Part shown: in pieces, positions 37,289-47,100 of the stretch
Position numbering within the stretch: position 1 is the stretch's first letter
Layout of the letters: each line of letters opens with the position of its first letter
DNA from: Bradyrhizobium sp. CIAT3101
GTDB lineage: Bacteria > Pseudomonadota > Alphaproteobacteria > Rhizobiales > Xanthobacteraceae
Assembly (NCBI RefSeq): GCF_029714945.1
Contig: NZ_CP121634.1
Span: 6,283,001 to 6,347,000, forward strand
Direction: 5' to 3'
DNA length: 64,000 bases
Program-made: the position numbers and the translations under genes
Notes under the pieces: generated by a model
Told to the model about the DNA's origin: nothing
The model's database searches: none
Seen by the model: only the letters and a program-made list of their open reading frames with translations

Positions 37289-38068
37289 ATGAGCACGTTC
37301 GAACACATCATCGTCGAAAGCAAAGGCGCGGTCGGCATCATCAAGCTGAACCGGCCGAAGATGCTCAACGCGCTCTCCTTCGGCGTGTTTCGCGAGATTG
37401 CTGCCGCCGTCGACGATCTCGAAGCCGATGACGCCATCGGCTGCATCGTCGTGACCGGCAGCGAGAAGGCCTTTGCCGCCGGCGCCGACATCAAGGAGAT
37501 GCAGCCGAAAGGCTTCATCGACATGTTCTCCGAGGACTTTGCCGCGATCGGCGGCGACCGCGTCGCGCGCTGCCGCAAGCCGACCATTGCGGCGGTCGCA
37601 GGCTATGCCCTTGGCGGCGGCTGCGAGCTCGCCATGATGTGCGACTTCATCATTGCTGCCGATACCGCCAAATTCGGCCAGCCCGAGATCACGCTCGGCA
37701 CCATCCCCGGCATCGGCGGCACCCAGCGCCTGACCCGCGCGATCGGCAAGTCCAAGGCGATGGATCTCTGCCTCACCGGCCGCATGATGGACGCAGCCGA
37801 AGCCGAGCGCTCGGGCCTCGTCAGCCGCATCGTGCCGGCCGACAAGTTGATGGACGAGACCATGGCGGCTGCCGAGAAGATCGCCTCCATGTCGCGTCCT
37901 GCCGTTGCGATGGCCAAGGAAGCAGTCAACCGCGCCTTCGAGACCACGCTCGCCGAAGGCATGAGCGTCGAACGCAATCTGTTTCACTCGACCTTCGCGC
38001 TCGAAGACCGCTCCGAGGGCATGGCCGCGTTCATCGAGAAGCGCAAGCCGGTGAACAAGAACCGGTAA
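37289..38068 (+). CDS. enoyl-CoA hydratase
   Basis: A 259-residue crotonase-fold enzyme hydrating trans-2-enoyl-CoA in fatty-acid beta-oxidation. Catalytic glutamates are Glu113 in [11 protein letters not shown] and Glu133 in [11 protein letters not shown], with the 20-residue spacing of mitochondrial crotonase. The oxyanion-hole residues lie in [10 protein letters not shown] and AGYALGGG. Chain-length preference is not evident. The ATG at 37289 follows GTGGACC with modest Shine-Dalgarno character. It stands alone, followed by a 26-base inverted-repeat element and the convergent acetyl-CoA hydrolase gene. Confidence 0.95.
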   Translation: MSTFEHIIVESKGAVGIIKLNRPKMLNALSFGVFREIAAAVDDLEADDAIGCIVVTGSEKAFAAGADIKEMQPKGFIDMFSEDFAAIGGDRVARCRKPTIAAVAGYALGGGCELAMMCDFIIAADTAKFGQPEITLGTIPGIGGTQRLTRAIGKSKAMDLCLTGRMMDAAEAERSGLVSRIVPADKLMDETMAAAEKIASMSRPAVAMAKEAVNRAFETTLAEGMSVERNLFHSTFALEDRSEGMAAFIEKRKPVNKNR

Positions 38069-38079
38069 GACTCTCCGCA

Positions 38080-38206
38080 GTCGTCCCGGCGAAAGCCGGG
38101 ACCCATACCGCGGAATCCATCGATGGCGGAAAGTGGACGTACCAAACAACGAGTCTTCGTCAAACTCCTCCCTGGGGTTATGGGTCCCGGCTTTCGCCGG
38201 GACGAC
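38080..38206. repeat. 127-base element with perfect 26-base terminal inverted repeats
   Basis: The ends read gtcgtcccggcgaaagccgg plus gaccca and the exact reverse complement on the right (38181-38206). Each end is itself a small hairpin (cccggc-gaaa-gccggg). The 75-base centre (with tccctggggttatggg near its right end) has no open frame of note. It separates two convergent genes and ends 9 bases from the stop of the acetyl-CoA hydrolase. The form is MITE-like; no flanking target duplication was identified. Confidence 0.85.
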
Positions 38207-38214
38207 ACCCGAGG

Positions 38215-40074
38215 CTAGACGTGACTACGTGCCAAAGCCGCGCCGACGAGCGCGCAGTAGAAGCGCTCGGCCCAGGTTTTTGGGCGATCGAGGCCGAGGC
38301 GTGCGAGACACGCCTGATCCGCCGCATCAGGTTTCTGCGTCAAGCCTTGCCACAACAGGCCCGCCAGCGCGCGCGATGAATGCTGCGCGCCCTGCAGGAT
38401 TTCCAGCGCCGGGATGAGGCGCTGCTCGACCTCGGTAAAATCGCAGCCGAACGGAAACGACGGCAACAGCCCGGCCTCGCGCGCGGGCTTGAGTGCTGCC
38501 GCGATCCGCTCCGGATGGTTTTCACGATGGACCGCCGGGATATCGTAGCCCCGCGGCAGTTTGCCGGCCTCCTTCGCCACCCGCACCAGCTCGTCCTGGA
38601 AGCGCGAGTCAGCAATCTCGAGCATGGCCGCGATCACATCGGCGTCCGACTTTCCCCTGAGATCGGCAACACCGTATTCGGTGACGAAGACATCGCGCAG
38701 ATGCCGCGGGATGGTTTCGTGCCCGTAGCGCCAGAGAATGTTGGATTTCAAGGCGCCGCCGGCCTGCCGCGTGGCCTCGAGCGTCAGGACCGATCGCGCT
38801 GCGTTCAGGGCAAAAGCCTGCGCCACGAAATTGTACTGTCCGCCGACGCCGCTCACGACCTGGCCGTCGTCGAGGCCGTCGGACACGGCTGCGCCCAGAA
38901 GCGTCGCCATCATCGTGACGTTGATGAAGCGTGCGTCGATGCGGGCGCGACGCTTCTGGTCCTCATCGCCGTAGAGCTCGTTCGTGAACGACACCGGCAT
39001 CATCTGGACGCGTGCGATCAACTCCGGCGGCATCTCGCGCAGCGCGCGATAGAACGACTTTGGACCGAGGAAGAAGGCACCGTGCAGCACCACGCCGTCG
39101 ACGGCGCGCTTGAGAATGCCGGCGTCGATCAGGCCGATGAACGCCTCGGTGACCATCTCGCTGACGCCGTAAAGGCCCGCCTCGAAGGCACCGGCCTCCT
39201 GCGCGACGGCTGGTCGCGCCGGAGACAGCCGTGTGACGACATGATGAAATGCCGCACTGTCGCGATGGCGCAGGATCAGGCCCTGCGCCAGCGCATCGCC
39301 GACCTGTCCGATGCCGATTTGCAGCGTGCCGCCGTCGCGCACGAGAGAGGCTGCATTCAGGCCGATCGCGTATTTGGTATCGGAGATCGGCTCCGACGGC
39401 GGCGCGAACAGGGGAAAGTCGGTCGCCGCGCTGTCCAGCACGGCGCAAAACTCCTCGGCCGGAAGATCGCCCTCGCCCGGCATGAACGGCAGCTCGGAAT
39501 TCACCTGTGCGATCAGCTTGAACGACGCGCGTCCGGCGCGACGCTCGCGCAGCACGTCCAGCGTCGTGTCGGTGTTGCAGGACAGGCTGTAGCGCGGCAC
39601 GCCATCGACGACGCGTTTGGCGACCAGCTGCGTCACCACGTTCATCCCGCGCGCCAGCAGATAGCTCGCCGCGTGGGTATAGTTGGCCGAGATGTAATTC
39701 TGCTGTGCGGCCGGCACATGCAGCCAGCGTCCGGCAAGAAAGAAGAACTCGACCACGCCGATATTGGGCGGCAGCCGATTCGCGCGCAGCGCATCGGCAT
39801 AGGCCAGGTCGGGATACCCTCCAAACAGGCGGTCGATGACAGGCGTGATGAAGCGGCTTTCGATCAGGGCCTTCGGCTTCGGCTTCTCCAGCGTCAGCGC
39901 CGACAGCAATGTCAGCTTGATGTAAGGATCGGCGCAGGCCCGCGCGTAAAGGGCATTGACCACGTGATTGGCCTTGCCGAGGCCGAGCGGCAGACCGACC
40001 ACCAGATCGGTTCCAACCTCGCGAATGATCTCCTCCGCGAGCGCATCGGGATCGGAGAAGAATTTCGGCATCAT
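38215..40074 (-). CDS. acetyl-CoA hydrolase/transferase family protein
   Basis: A 619-residue member of the acetyl-CoA hydrolase / 4-hydroxybutyrate CoA-transferase superfamily. The N-terminal half (VGLPLGLGKANHVVNALYAR, NYISANYTHAASYLLARG) and the C-terminal domain (GVGGQYNFVAQAFALNAARS, VFVTEYGVADLRGKSDADVI) are both present; VFVTEYGVADLRG is highly typical. The enzyme would transfer CoA between carboxylates or hydrolyse acyl-CoA, but the acceptor is unknown. It is longer than usual (about 430-550), with an extended N-terminus and C-terminal tail. ATGs at 40074/40071 (MMPKFF) are favoured over one at 40098. The C-terminus runs to the edge of the inverted-repeat element. Confidence 0.85.
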   Translation of the reverse strand: MMPKFFSDPDALAEEIIREVGTDLVVGLPLGLGKANHVVNALYARACADPYIKLTLLSALTLEKPKPKALIESRFITPVIDRLFGGYPDLAYADALRANRLPPNIGVVEFFFLAGRWLHVPAAQQNYISANYTHAASYLLARGMNVVTQLVAKRVVDGVPRYSLSCNTDTTLDVLRERRAGRASFKLIAQVNSELPFMPGEGDLPAEEFCAVLDSAATDFPLFAPPSEPISDTKYAIGLNAASLVRDGGTLQIGIGQVGDALAQGLILRHRDSAAFHHVVTRLSPARPAVAQEAGAFEAGLYGVSEMVTEAFIGLIDAGILKRAVDGVVLHGAFFLGPKSFYRALREMPPELIARVQMMPVSFTNELYGDEDQKRRARIDARFINVTMMATLLGAAVSDGLDDGQVVSGVGGQYNFVAQAFALNAARSVLTLEATRQAGGALKSNILWRYGHETIPRHLRDVFVTEYGVADLRGKSDADVIAAMLEIADSRFQDELVRVAKEAGKLPRGYDIPAVHRENHPERIAAALKPAREAGLLPSFPFGCDFTEVEQRLIPALEILQGAQHSSRALAGLLWQGLTQKPDAADQACLARLGLDRPKTWAERFYCALVGAALARSHV

Positions 40075-40297
40075 CCGTGGGTCCGGACCGCATGGCAAAG
40101 GCGCCCGACGGAATTGGAAGGCGCCATGGGTCCCCTATAGCGCATTCGAGGCGGAATCGCTGTGTGACGCACCTGCAACAAGCACGGATTTCATGGGGGT
40201 TTCCTCCGCGGCAGTTTGCCTGCGGGACCGGCGCTGGGTAAACAGTTAAGAGAGCCGCCGTCGGCGGGGGCGGACAGCCGGGGTTTTGCGGGATTAC

Positions 40298-41728
40298 ATG
40301 ATTGGGCGTGCCGCCAGAGCTGGCCGCGTGATGACGCGGCGTCGATCGGGCGTGGGTCCTGTCCTGGCGGCATGGACCACGGTCGCGTTGTGTTGCGCCC
40401 TACCCGCCGCGGCCTGCGCGGAAGCCCTGCCGGAGGCGCTGGTCAAGGCCTACCAGACCAACCCCCAACTCAACGCCGAGCGCGCAAGGCAGCGCGCCAC
40501 CGACGAGAACGTGCCGCAGGCGCTGGCCGGCTACCGGCCGCAGATCGTGGCGAGCCTCAGCGCCGGCCTGCAGGCGGTGCGCAACCTGCTTCCGGACAAC
40601 ACCATCCAGACCGCGACGCTGAAGCCCTGGACCATCGGGGTCACGGTGTCGCAGACCCTGTTCAACGGCTTCCGCACCGCCAACAACGTGCGGGTCGCGG
40701 AACTCCAGGTGCAGTCCGGCCGCGAGGCGCTGCGCAATGTCGGCCAGGGCGTGCTGCTCGACGCCGTCACCGCCTACACCAACGTGCTGGCCAACCAGTC
40801 GCTGGTCGAGGCGCAACGCTCCAACGTCGCCTTCCTGCGCGAGACGCTCGCCATCACCCAGCGCCGACTCAATGCCGGCGACGTCACCCCGACCGACAGC
40901 GCCCAGGCCGAGGCGCGCCTCAACCGCGGCCTTGCCGACCTCAATGCCGCGGAAGTCGCGCTTGCGGTGAGCCAGGCGACCTATTCCCAGGTGATCGGCA
41001 ATGCGCCCTCGGCGCTCCGCCCTGCCGAGGTGGTCGATCGCTATCTGCCGAAGACCCGCGAGGATTCGATCACGATGGCGATCCGCGAGCATCCGGCGGT
41101 GATGGCAGCCAGTTTCGACGTCGACGTCGCCTCGACCAATATCCGCGTCGCCGAAGGCGCGCTGCTGCCGAGCGCCAGCCTCCAGGGCAGCGTCAGCCGC
41201 AGCCGCGACGCCGACCAGACGCTCGGCACCTTCGCCACCGACCAGGCCTCGATCGTCGCCAACGTCACCGCACCGATCTATGACGGCGGCCAGGCCGCCT
41301 CTCAGACCCGGCAGGCCAAGGAAGTCACGGCGCAGAGCCGGCTCGTGCTCGACCAGGTACGCAACCAGGCGCGCACCGCAGCGGTCAGCGCCTGGGTCGC
41401 CAATGAAGGCGCCAAGATCGCGGTCTCGGCCTCGGAATCCGAAGTGAAAGCAGCGACCGTCGCGCTCCAGGGCGTCCAGCGCGAGGCCGCCGGCGGACAG
41501 CGCACCACCGTCGACGTGCTGAACTCGCAGGCCGATCTGATCCAGGCCAGGGCCCGCCTGATCGGCGCGCTGCGCGACCGCGTCATCGCCTCCTACACGC
41601 TGCTCAGCGCCGTCGGTCATCTGGACGTCAAGACGCTGAGCCTGAACACCCCGGACTATCTGCCCGAGGTGCACTACCAGCAGGTCCGCGACGCCTGGCA
41701 CGGCCTGCGCACGCCGTCGGGGCAATAA
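40298..41728 (+). CDS. TolC-family outer-membrane efflux protein
   Basis: A protein of about 476 residues with an N-terminal signal sequence (VLAAWTTVALCCALPAAACA) and two tandem outer-membrane-efflux-protein domains. The first has ALPEALVKAYQTNPQLNAER and QTLFNGFRTANNV; the second has EHPAVMAASFDVDVASTNIR and PIYDGGQAASQTRQAKE. Members form trimeric channels for type I secretion or RND pumps. An RND/adaptor pair lies 2.4 kb downstream in the opposite orientation with no outer-membrane partner of its own, so a link is possible. The ATG at 40298 is the first good start; 40331 is an alternative with a shorter signal peptide. Confidence 0.9.
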   Translation: MIGRAARAGRVMTRRRSGVGPVLAAWTTVALCCALPAAACAEALPEALVKAYQTNPQLNAERARQRATDENVPQALAGYRPQIVASLSAGLQAVRNLLPDNTIQTATLKPWTIGVTVSQTLFNGFRTANNVRVAELQVQSGREALRNVGQGVLLDAVTAYTNVLANQSLVEAQRSNVAFLRETLAITQRRLNAGDVTPTDSAQAEARLNRGLADLNAAEVALAVSQATYSQVIGNAPSALRPAEVVDRYLPKTREDSITMAIREHPAVMAASFDVDVASTNIRVAEGALLPSASLQGSVSRSRDADQTLGTFATDQASIVANVTAPIYDGGQAASQTRQAKEVTAQSRLVLDQVRNQARTAAVSAWVANEGAKIAVSASESEVKAATVALQGVQREAAGGQRTTVDVLNSQADLIQARARLIGALRDRVIASYTLLSAVGHLDVKTLSLNTPDYLPEVHYQQVRDAWHGLRTPSGQ

Positions 41729-41752
41729 CTTCAAATCTTCCGGTCGATCTCG

Positions 41753-42310
41753 ATGAAGAGCCGCCGCATCCATCTGATGGGAGCTTCGGGCTCCGGCGTG
41801 ACGACGCTCGGCCGCGCGCTTGCGGGCCGGCTGGCGCTGCCGCATCACGACAGTGACGATTATTTCTGGCTGCCGACTGTTCCACCCTACCAGACGACAC
41901 GCCCTGCCGCCGATCGGCTGCGCCTGATGCGCGAGATGTTTCTGCCACGGCTCGATTGGGTGCTGAGCGGAACCGTCACCGGCTGGGGCAACGAGCTCGT
42001 CCCGTTCTTCGATGTCGTCATCTTCGTGTCAACGCCGAGCGAGCTTCGCCTGCAGCGACTGCGTGCGCGCGAAGCTGCTCATTTCGGTGCCGATGCTGTC
42101 GCGCCCGGAGGCTGGCGTCACGCGGAGATGGAGGCGTTCGTCGACTGGGCCGCGCACTACGAAGCCGGTGATCGCGACGGCCGCAGTCTCGCAAAAGATG
42201 AGACGTGGCTCGCGGATCTGCCCTGCCCGGTCGTTCGCGTCGACGGCGCACGTCCGCTTGCGGAACTGGTCGAGCAGCTATGCAGCGAATTGGCGGGACT
42301 GCCCGGCTGA
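41753..42310 (+). CDS. P-loop nucleotide-binding protein with altered Walker A
   Basis: A 185-residue adenylate-kinase-like P-loop protein. The N-terminal loop reads GASGSGVTTLG: the usual Lys of GxxxxGK[ST] is replaced by Val, as in a group of annotated AAA/kinase-like proteins with GASGSGTTT. PHHDSDDYFWLPTVPPY and VLSGTVTGWGNE are family-like. RLRAREAAHFGADAVAPGGW resembles the lid/arginine region of adenylate kinases. Activity is uncertain because the lost Lys normally binds phosphate. It lies 24 bases after the tolC-like gene and 41 before the amidohydrolase. Confidence 0.7.
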   Translation: MKSRRIHLMGASGSGVTTLGRALAGRLALPHHDSDDYFWLPTVPPYQTTRPAADRLRLMREMFLPRLDWVLSGTVTGWGNELVPFFDVVIFVSTPSELRLQRLRAREAAHFGADAVAPGGWRHAEMEAFVDWAAHYEAGDRDGRSLAKDETWLADLPCPVVRVDGARPLAELVEQLCSELAGLPG

Positions 42311-42351
42311 TGTGATATCGTGCGCGCGCCTTCCCCGCCGCCGGAGCAGCC

Positions 42352-43263
42352 ATGACCGACACAGTTTACGCGCGCGCAGCGCAACCCGCGACGCCGATCA
42401 ATTTCGACGTGCCGGCCCATGCCTGCGACTGTCACACCCATATCCATGGCGATGTCGCGACATTTCCGTTCTTCACGGGGCGCGTTTACACGCCGGGACC
42501 GGCAAGCCCCGAGGAAATGGCGGCGCTGCACAAGGCGCTGCATATCGAGCGCGTCGTGATCGTCACGCCGAGCGTCTACGGCACCGACAATTCCTCCAGC
42601 CTGTTCGGCATGAAGGCGCGCGGCGCGACCGCGCGCGGGGTGGCCGTGATCGATGACAAGACCACGGAAGCCGAGCTCGACGCGATGCATGCGGCCGGCT
42701 TCCGCGGCATCCGCATCAATCTGGCGACTGACGGCGTCAACAATCCCGATGTCGGCCGCGCCCGCTTCACCGCTGCCGTCGAGCGCATGACGGCGCGCGG
42801 CTGGCATGTGCAGCTCTACACCACGCTGTCGATGATCTCCGCGATCCGGGATCTCGTGCTGGCCTCACCGGTGCCTGCGGTGTTCGACCATTTTGGTGGG
42901 CTCGAGGCCTCGCTCGGACTGGAGCAGCCGGGCTTTGCCGACCTCGTCGCTTTGGTCAAATCCGGAAAAGCCTATGTGAAGATTTCAGGAGCCTATCGCT
43001 CGTCGAACCTCGCGCCCGATTATCAGGACATGCTGCCCTATGCGCGCGCACTGATCGCCGCGAACCCGGACCGCATCGTCTGGGGCACCGACTGGCCGCA
43101 TCCGGATTCGGCGCAAGTCGATGGTCGCAAGGCCACCGACATCGCACCCTTCCACGCCATCGACGATGGCCGGCTGCTCAACCAGCTTCCGCTCTGGGCG
43201 CCGGATGCCGATGTACGCAGGAAAATCCTGGTCGACAATCCGGCGCGACTCTACGGCTTCTGA
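42352..43263 (+). CDS. amidohydrolase (2-pyrone-4,6-dicarboxylate hydrolase-like)
   Basis: A 303-residue TIM-barrel metal hydrolase of the amidohydrolase-2 superfamily. Metal ligands are evident: CDCHTHIHGD near residue 25, FDHFGGLE in the middle and VWGTDWPHPDS near residue 243 with the conserved Asp. The sequence is closest in style to 2-pyrone-4,6-dicarboxylate lactonases (LigI) and related barrel lactonases, but the substrate could be any lactone or decarboxylation substrate. No aromatic-degradation genes are close. It may be co-transcribed with the P-loop gene upstream, although a functional link is not obvious. Confidence 0.85.
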   Translation: MTDTVYARAAQPATPINFDVPAHACDCHTHIHGDVATFPFFTGRVYTPGPASPEEMAALHKALHIERVVIVTPSVYGTDNSSSLFGMKARGATARGVAVIDDKTTEAELDAMHAAGFRGIRINLATDGVNNPDVGRARFTAAVERMTARGWHVQLYTTLSMISAIRDLVLASPVPAVFDHFGGLEASLGLEQPGFADLVALVKSGKAYVKISGAYRSSNLAPDYQDMLPYARALIAANPDRIVWGTDWPHPDSAQVDGRKATDIAPFHAIDDGRLLNQLPLWAPDADVRRKILVDNPARLYGF

Positions 43264-43464
43264 GTCGCGGTACCTTCAATAAGGTTCAAACAAAATGCGA
43301 CGCTGTTCCATGTCGGGTGATGGAACTGTTGTCACGCGAGCACAACGACGCTGACTCACACGTTCGTGTTTGCGCTCTCGTCTGCTTTTCAGCCTTCCGG
43401 TTGAGGCGACGATTCAATTTCGCGGCTACGCACACGCATAGATTTCATTTGATCGTGCGGATGC

Positions 43465-44094
43465 ATGCCCTTATCGCATTTTCTTGCCGCGCTTTTTTCC
43501 GGCATCGGAATTGGTTTCACCGTCGCGGCTCCGATTGGGCCCATGGGCATGCTGTGCATTCAGCGCACATTGGCGTCGGGCATGGCCACAGGCCTCGCCA
43601 CCGGCTTCGGTGCAGCGACCGTGCATCTCACCTACAGCGCCTTCGCAGTCCTGGGATTGGGCGCGCTTGCGCAGCCCTGGGTCGAGGCGAATGCCGTTAT
43701 CTTCGGCGTCGTCTCGGCGCTGACGCTGCTGTGGTTCGCGCTTCGCACCCACCGGTGCTCCATCGTGCTGCAGGACGCCGGCGAGATCGACCGCGTGCGT
43801 CTCGCCCGCGCCTATCTCAGCGCCATCGCGCTCGGGCTGACCAATCCGTTGACGGTCATCCTGTTTCTCGCAGCGCTGCACGCGTTCTCCACGCAGGCCG
43901 CAGCTGCACCGATGATCGCGGGCGTGTTCGTCGGCTCTGCGGTGTGGTGGATGATCCTCAGCACGATCGTCGCCACCGCGCGCTCGCGGCTGACGCCGCG
44001 GATGCTGTCATTGAGCAGCCGATTCGCGAGCCTGATGCTGCTCGGGCTCGGCACCACGATGCTGCTGCGGATCGCGCAGCGCGCGTTGGGCTAG
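43465..44094 (+). CDS. LysE-family exporter
   Basis: A 209-residue inner-membrane protein with the six-helix LysE/RhtB fold that exports amino acids or related metabolites. The N-terminal block GIGIGFTVAAPIGPMGMLCI contains the diagnostic PxGP motif, and ALGLTNPLTVILFLAAL is the second repeat hallmark. The substrate is unknown. A 200-base AT-richer gap separates it from the amidohydrolase, so it probably has its own promoter. It ends 8 bases before the convergent RND pump gene. Confidence 0.9.
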   Translation: MPLSHFLAALFSGIGIGFTVAAPIGPMGMLCIQRTLASGMATGLATGFGAATVHLTYSAFAVLGLGALAQPWVEANAVIFGVVSALTLLWFALRTHRCSIVLQDAGEIDRVRLARAYLSAIALGLTNPLTVILFLAALHAFSTQAAAAPMIAGVFVGSAVWWMILSTIVATARSRLTPRMLSLSSRFASLMLLGLGTTMLLRIAQRALG

Positions 44095-44102
44095 CTCGCG
44101 CG

Positions 44103-47100
44103 TCAGCGCGCGCGGCGGGAGAAGAAGGAGATCAGCACCGGCAACGTCACCAGGATCACGATCGGCGCCAGCAGCATGCCGGTGACGACGACGACCGCGA
44201 GCGGCTTCTGCACCTGCGAGCCGATGCCCGCCGACAGCGCGGCCGGCAGCAGACCGACGCCGGCGACGACGCATGTCATCAGCACGGGGCGAAGCTGCAA
44301 TTCGCCGGTGCGGATCACCGCGCTCACGCGGTCCATGCCTTCGTCGATCAACTGATTGAACTGCGACAGGATGATGATGCCGTCCATCACCGCGATACCG
44401 AACAGGGCGATGAACCCGATCGCGGCCGAGACGCTGAAGGCGGTGCCGGTGATCAGCAGGCCGAGCACGCCACCGAAGATCGCCATCGGGATCACGCTCA
44501 TGGCGAGCAGGGTGTCGGTCATCGAGCCGAAATTGAACCAGAGCAGGATGCCGATCAGCGCCAGCGAGATCGGCACCACGATCGACAGCCGCCGAATCGC
44601 GTCCTGGAGATTGCCGAACTCGCCGACCCATTCCATGTGCGAGCCGGGCGGCAGCTGCACCTGGTCGGCGATCTTCTGCTGGGCCTCGCGGATGGCACTG
44701 CCGAGATCGCGCTCACGGACCGAGAACTTGATCGGCAGATAGCGTTCCTGCTGCTCGCGGTAGATGTACGCTGCGCCGGAAACGAGGCTGATCGAGGCAA
44801 CTTCGCTGAGCGGAATCTGGGTGACGGAGCCGTTCGGCCCGGGCGCACCGATCCGAATGTTCTGGATCGCCTCGGCGCTGCGGCGATATTCCGGCGCAAG
44901 GCGAACGATGATCGGGAAGTGGCGGTCGGAGCCGGGCTCGTAGATGTCGCCCGCGGAGTCGCCGCCGATCGCGACCTTGATGGTGGCGTTGATATCGCCG
45001 GGGGCGAGCCCGTAGCGCGCGGCCTTGGCGCGGTCGATGTCGATCTGCACCGTCGGCTGCCCGAGCGAGGTGAAGACCGCGAGGTCGGTCACGCCCTGCA
45101 CGGTCGCGAGCACCGACTTGATCTTGTTGGCGGTGTCGGTCAGCGCCTGGAGATCGCTGCCGAACAGCTTGATCGAGTTCTCGCCCTTCACACCGGAGAC
45201 GGCTTCGGAGACGTTGTCCTGGAGATATTGCGAGAAGTTGAACTCGACGCCGGGGAAGCGGTCGTCGAGCTGCTTGAGCAGCTCCGCGGTCAGCTCCTCC
45301 TTGTCATGCGTGCCGGGCCACTGGCTCGCAGGCTTCAGCGGCGCGAAGAACTCGGCGTTGAAGAAGCCGGCGGCGTCGGTGCCGTCGTCGGGACGGCCGT
45401 GCTGCGACACCACGGATTCGACCTCGGGCCGGGCGCGGATCAGCTTGCGCATCTCGTTGACATAGGAGTTGCCCTCCTGGAGCGAGATGGTCGGCGGCAG
45501 CGTGGCACGGATCCAGAGATTGCCCTCTTCCAGCTTGGGCAGGAATTCGAGGCCGAGCAGCCGGCCGAGCGCGACCGTCATCAGCACGAGGCCGACCGAG
45601 GCGCCGAGCATGATGGCGCGGTTGGCGACAGCCCAATTCAGAACCGGCATGTAGATCCGATGCAGGATCTGCATCACCCTGGTCTCGGTCTCCTCGACAT
45701 GGGCCGGCAGGATGATCGCGGAGAGCGCCGGCGTCACGGTGAAGGTCGCGAGCAGGCCGCCGGCGAGCGCGTAGGCATAGGTGCGCGCCATCGGTCCGAA
45801 AATGTTGCCTTCGACGCCGGATAGCGTGAACAGCGGCAGGAAGGCCGCGATGATGATCGCGGCGGCAAAGAAGATCGAGCGCGAGACGTCGGCCGCGGCG
45901 CTGAGGATGGCGTGGCTCTTCATGCCGAACAGCGTCTCGGGCGACATCTGCTCGGATTCCGTCGGCGGCGTGGTCTGCGTCAGGCGGCGGAAGATCGCCT
46001 CCACCATGATGACGGTGGCATCTACGATCAGGCCGAAATCGATGGCACCGACCGACAGCAGGTTTGCCGATTCCCCGCGCAGCACCAGAATGATCACGGC
46101 AAAGAACAGCGCGAACGGAATCGTGGCGCCGACGATCAGCGCGCTGCGCAGATCGCCGAGGAAGATCCACTGCAGCAGCACGATCAGGAGGATGCCGACC
46201 ACCATGTTGTGCAGCACGGTGTGGGTGGTGAGCTCGATCAGGTCGCCGCGGTCATAGATGCGCTCGATGCGCACGCCGGGCGGCAGGATGCTGGACTCGT
46301 TGATGGTTTGAACGAGCTGGTGGACGCGCTTGATGGTCGGCGAGCTCTGCTCGCCGCGGCGCATCAGGACGATGCCTTGCACGATATCGTCGGAATCGTC
46401 GATGCCGGCGATGCCAAGACGCGGCTTCTGGCCGATCGTGACGGTGGCGACGTCCTTGACCAGCACCGGATTGCCGTTGGTCTGGGCGATCATGGTGTTG
46501 GCGAGGTCGTCGATCGACTTGATCAGGCCGACGCCGCGCACCACGGCCGATTGCTGGCCGATATTGACGGTGTTGCCGCCGACATTGACGTTGGAATTGC
46601 TGACCGCCTGGAGCAGTTGCGGCAGCGTCAGGCCGTTTGCGACCAGCTTGTTGTTGTCGACCTGGAGCTCATAGGTCTTGCTCTTGCCACCCCACCCGGT
46701 CACGTCGATCACGCCGGGCACGGAACGGAAGCGGCGCTGCAGGATCCAGTCCTGGATGGTCTTGAGGTCGAGCACGCTGTAGTTCGGCGGGCCGACCAGC
46801 CGATAGCGGAAGATTTCGCCGATCGGGCTCAGCGGCGAGATCTGCGGCTGCACGTTGCCCGGCAGCGGCGCGAGTTGCGCCAGGCGGTTCAGGACCTGCT
46901 GCAATGCCTCGTCATAGGTGTAGGCGAACGAGAACTGCAGTTTGACGTCGGAGAGGCCGTAGAGCGAGATGGTGCGGATGGTCGTGAGGTTCTTCAGGCC
47001 CGCGACCTGCGTCTCGATCGGGATCGTGATGTAGCGCTCGATCTCTTCCGCCGACAGGCCCGGGCTCTGCGTGACGATGTCGACCATCGGCGGGGTCGGA

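Noticed and set aside
43317..45824. An 835-codon open frame antisense to the RND pump gene
   Set aside because: It has shadow-frame composition (runs of Arg, His, Asp, Gln, Ala) caused by GC-rich third positions, and the RND permease on the other strand has clear family motifs.
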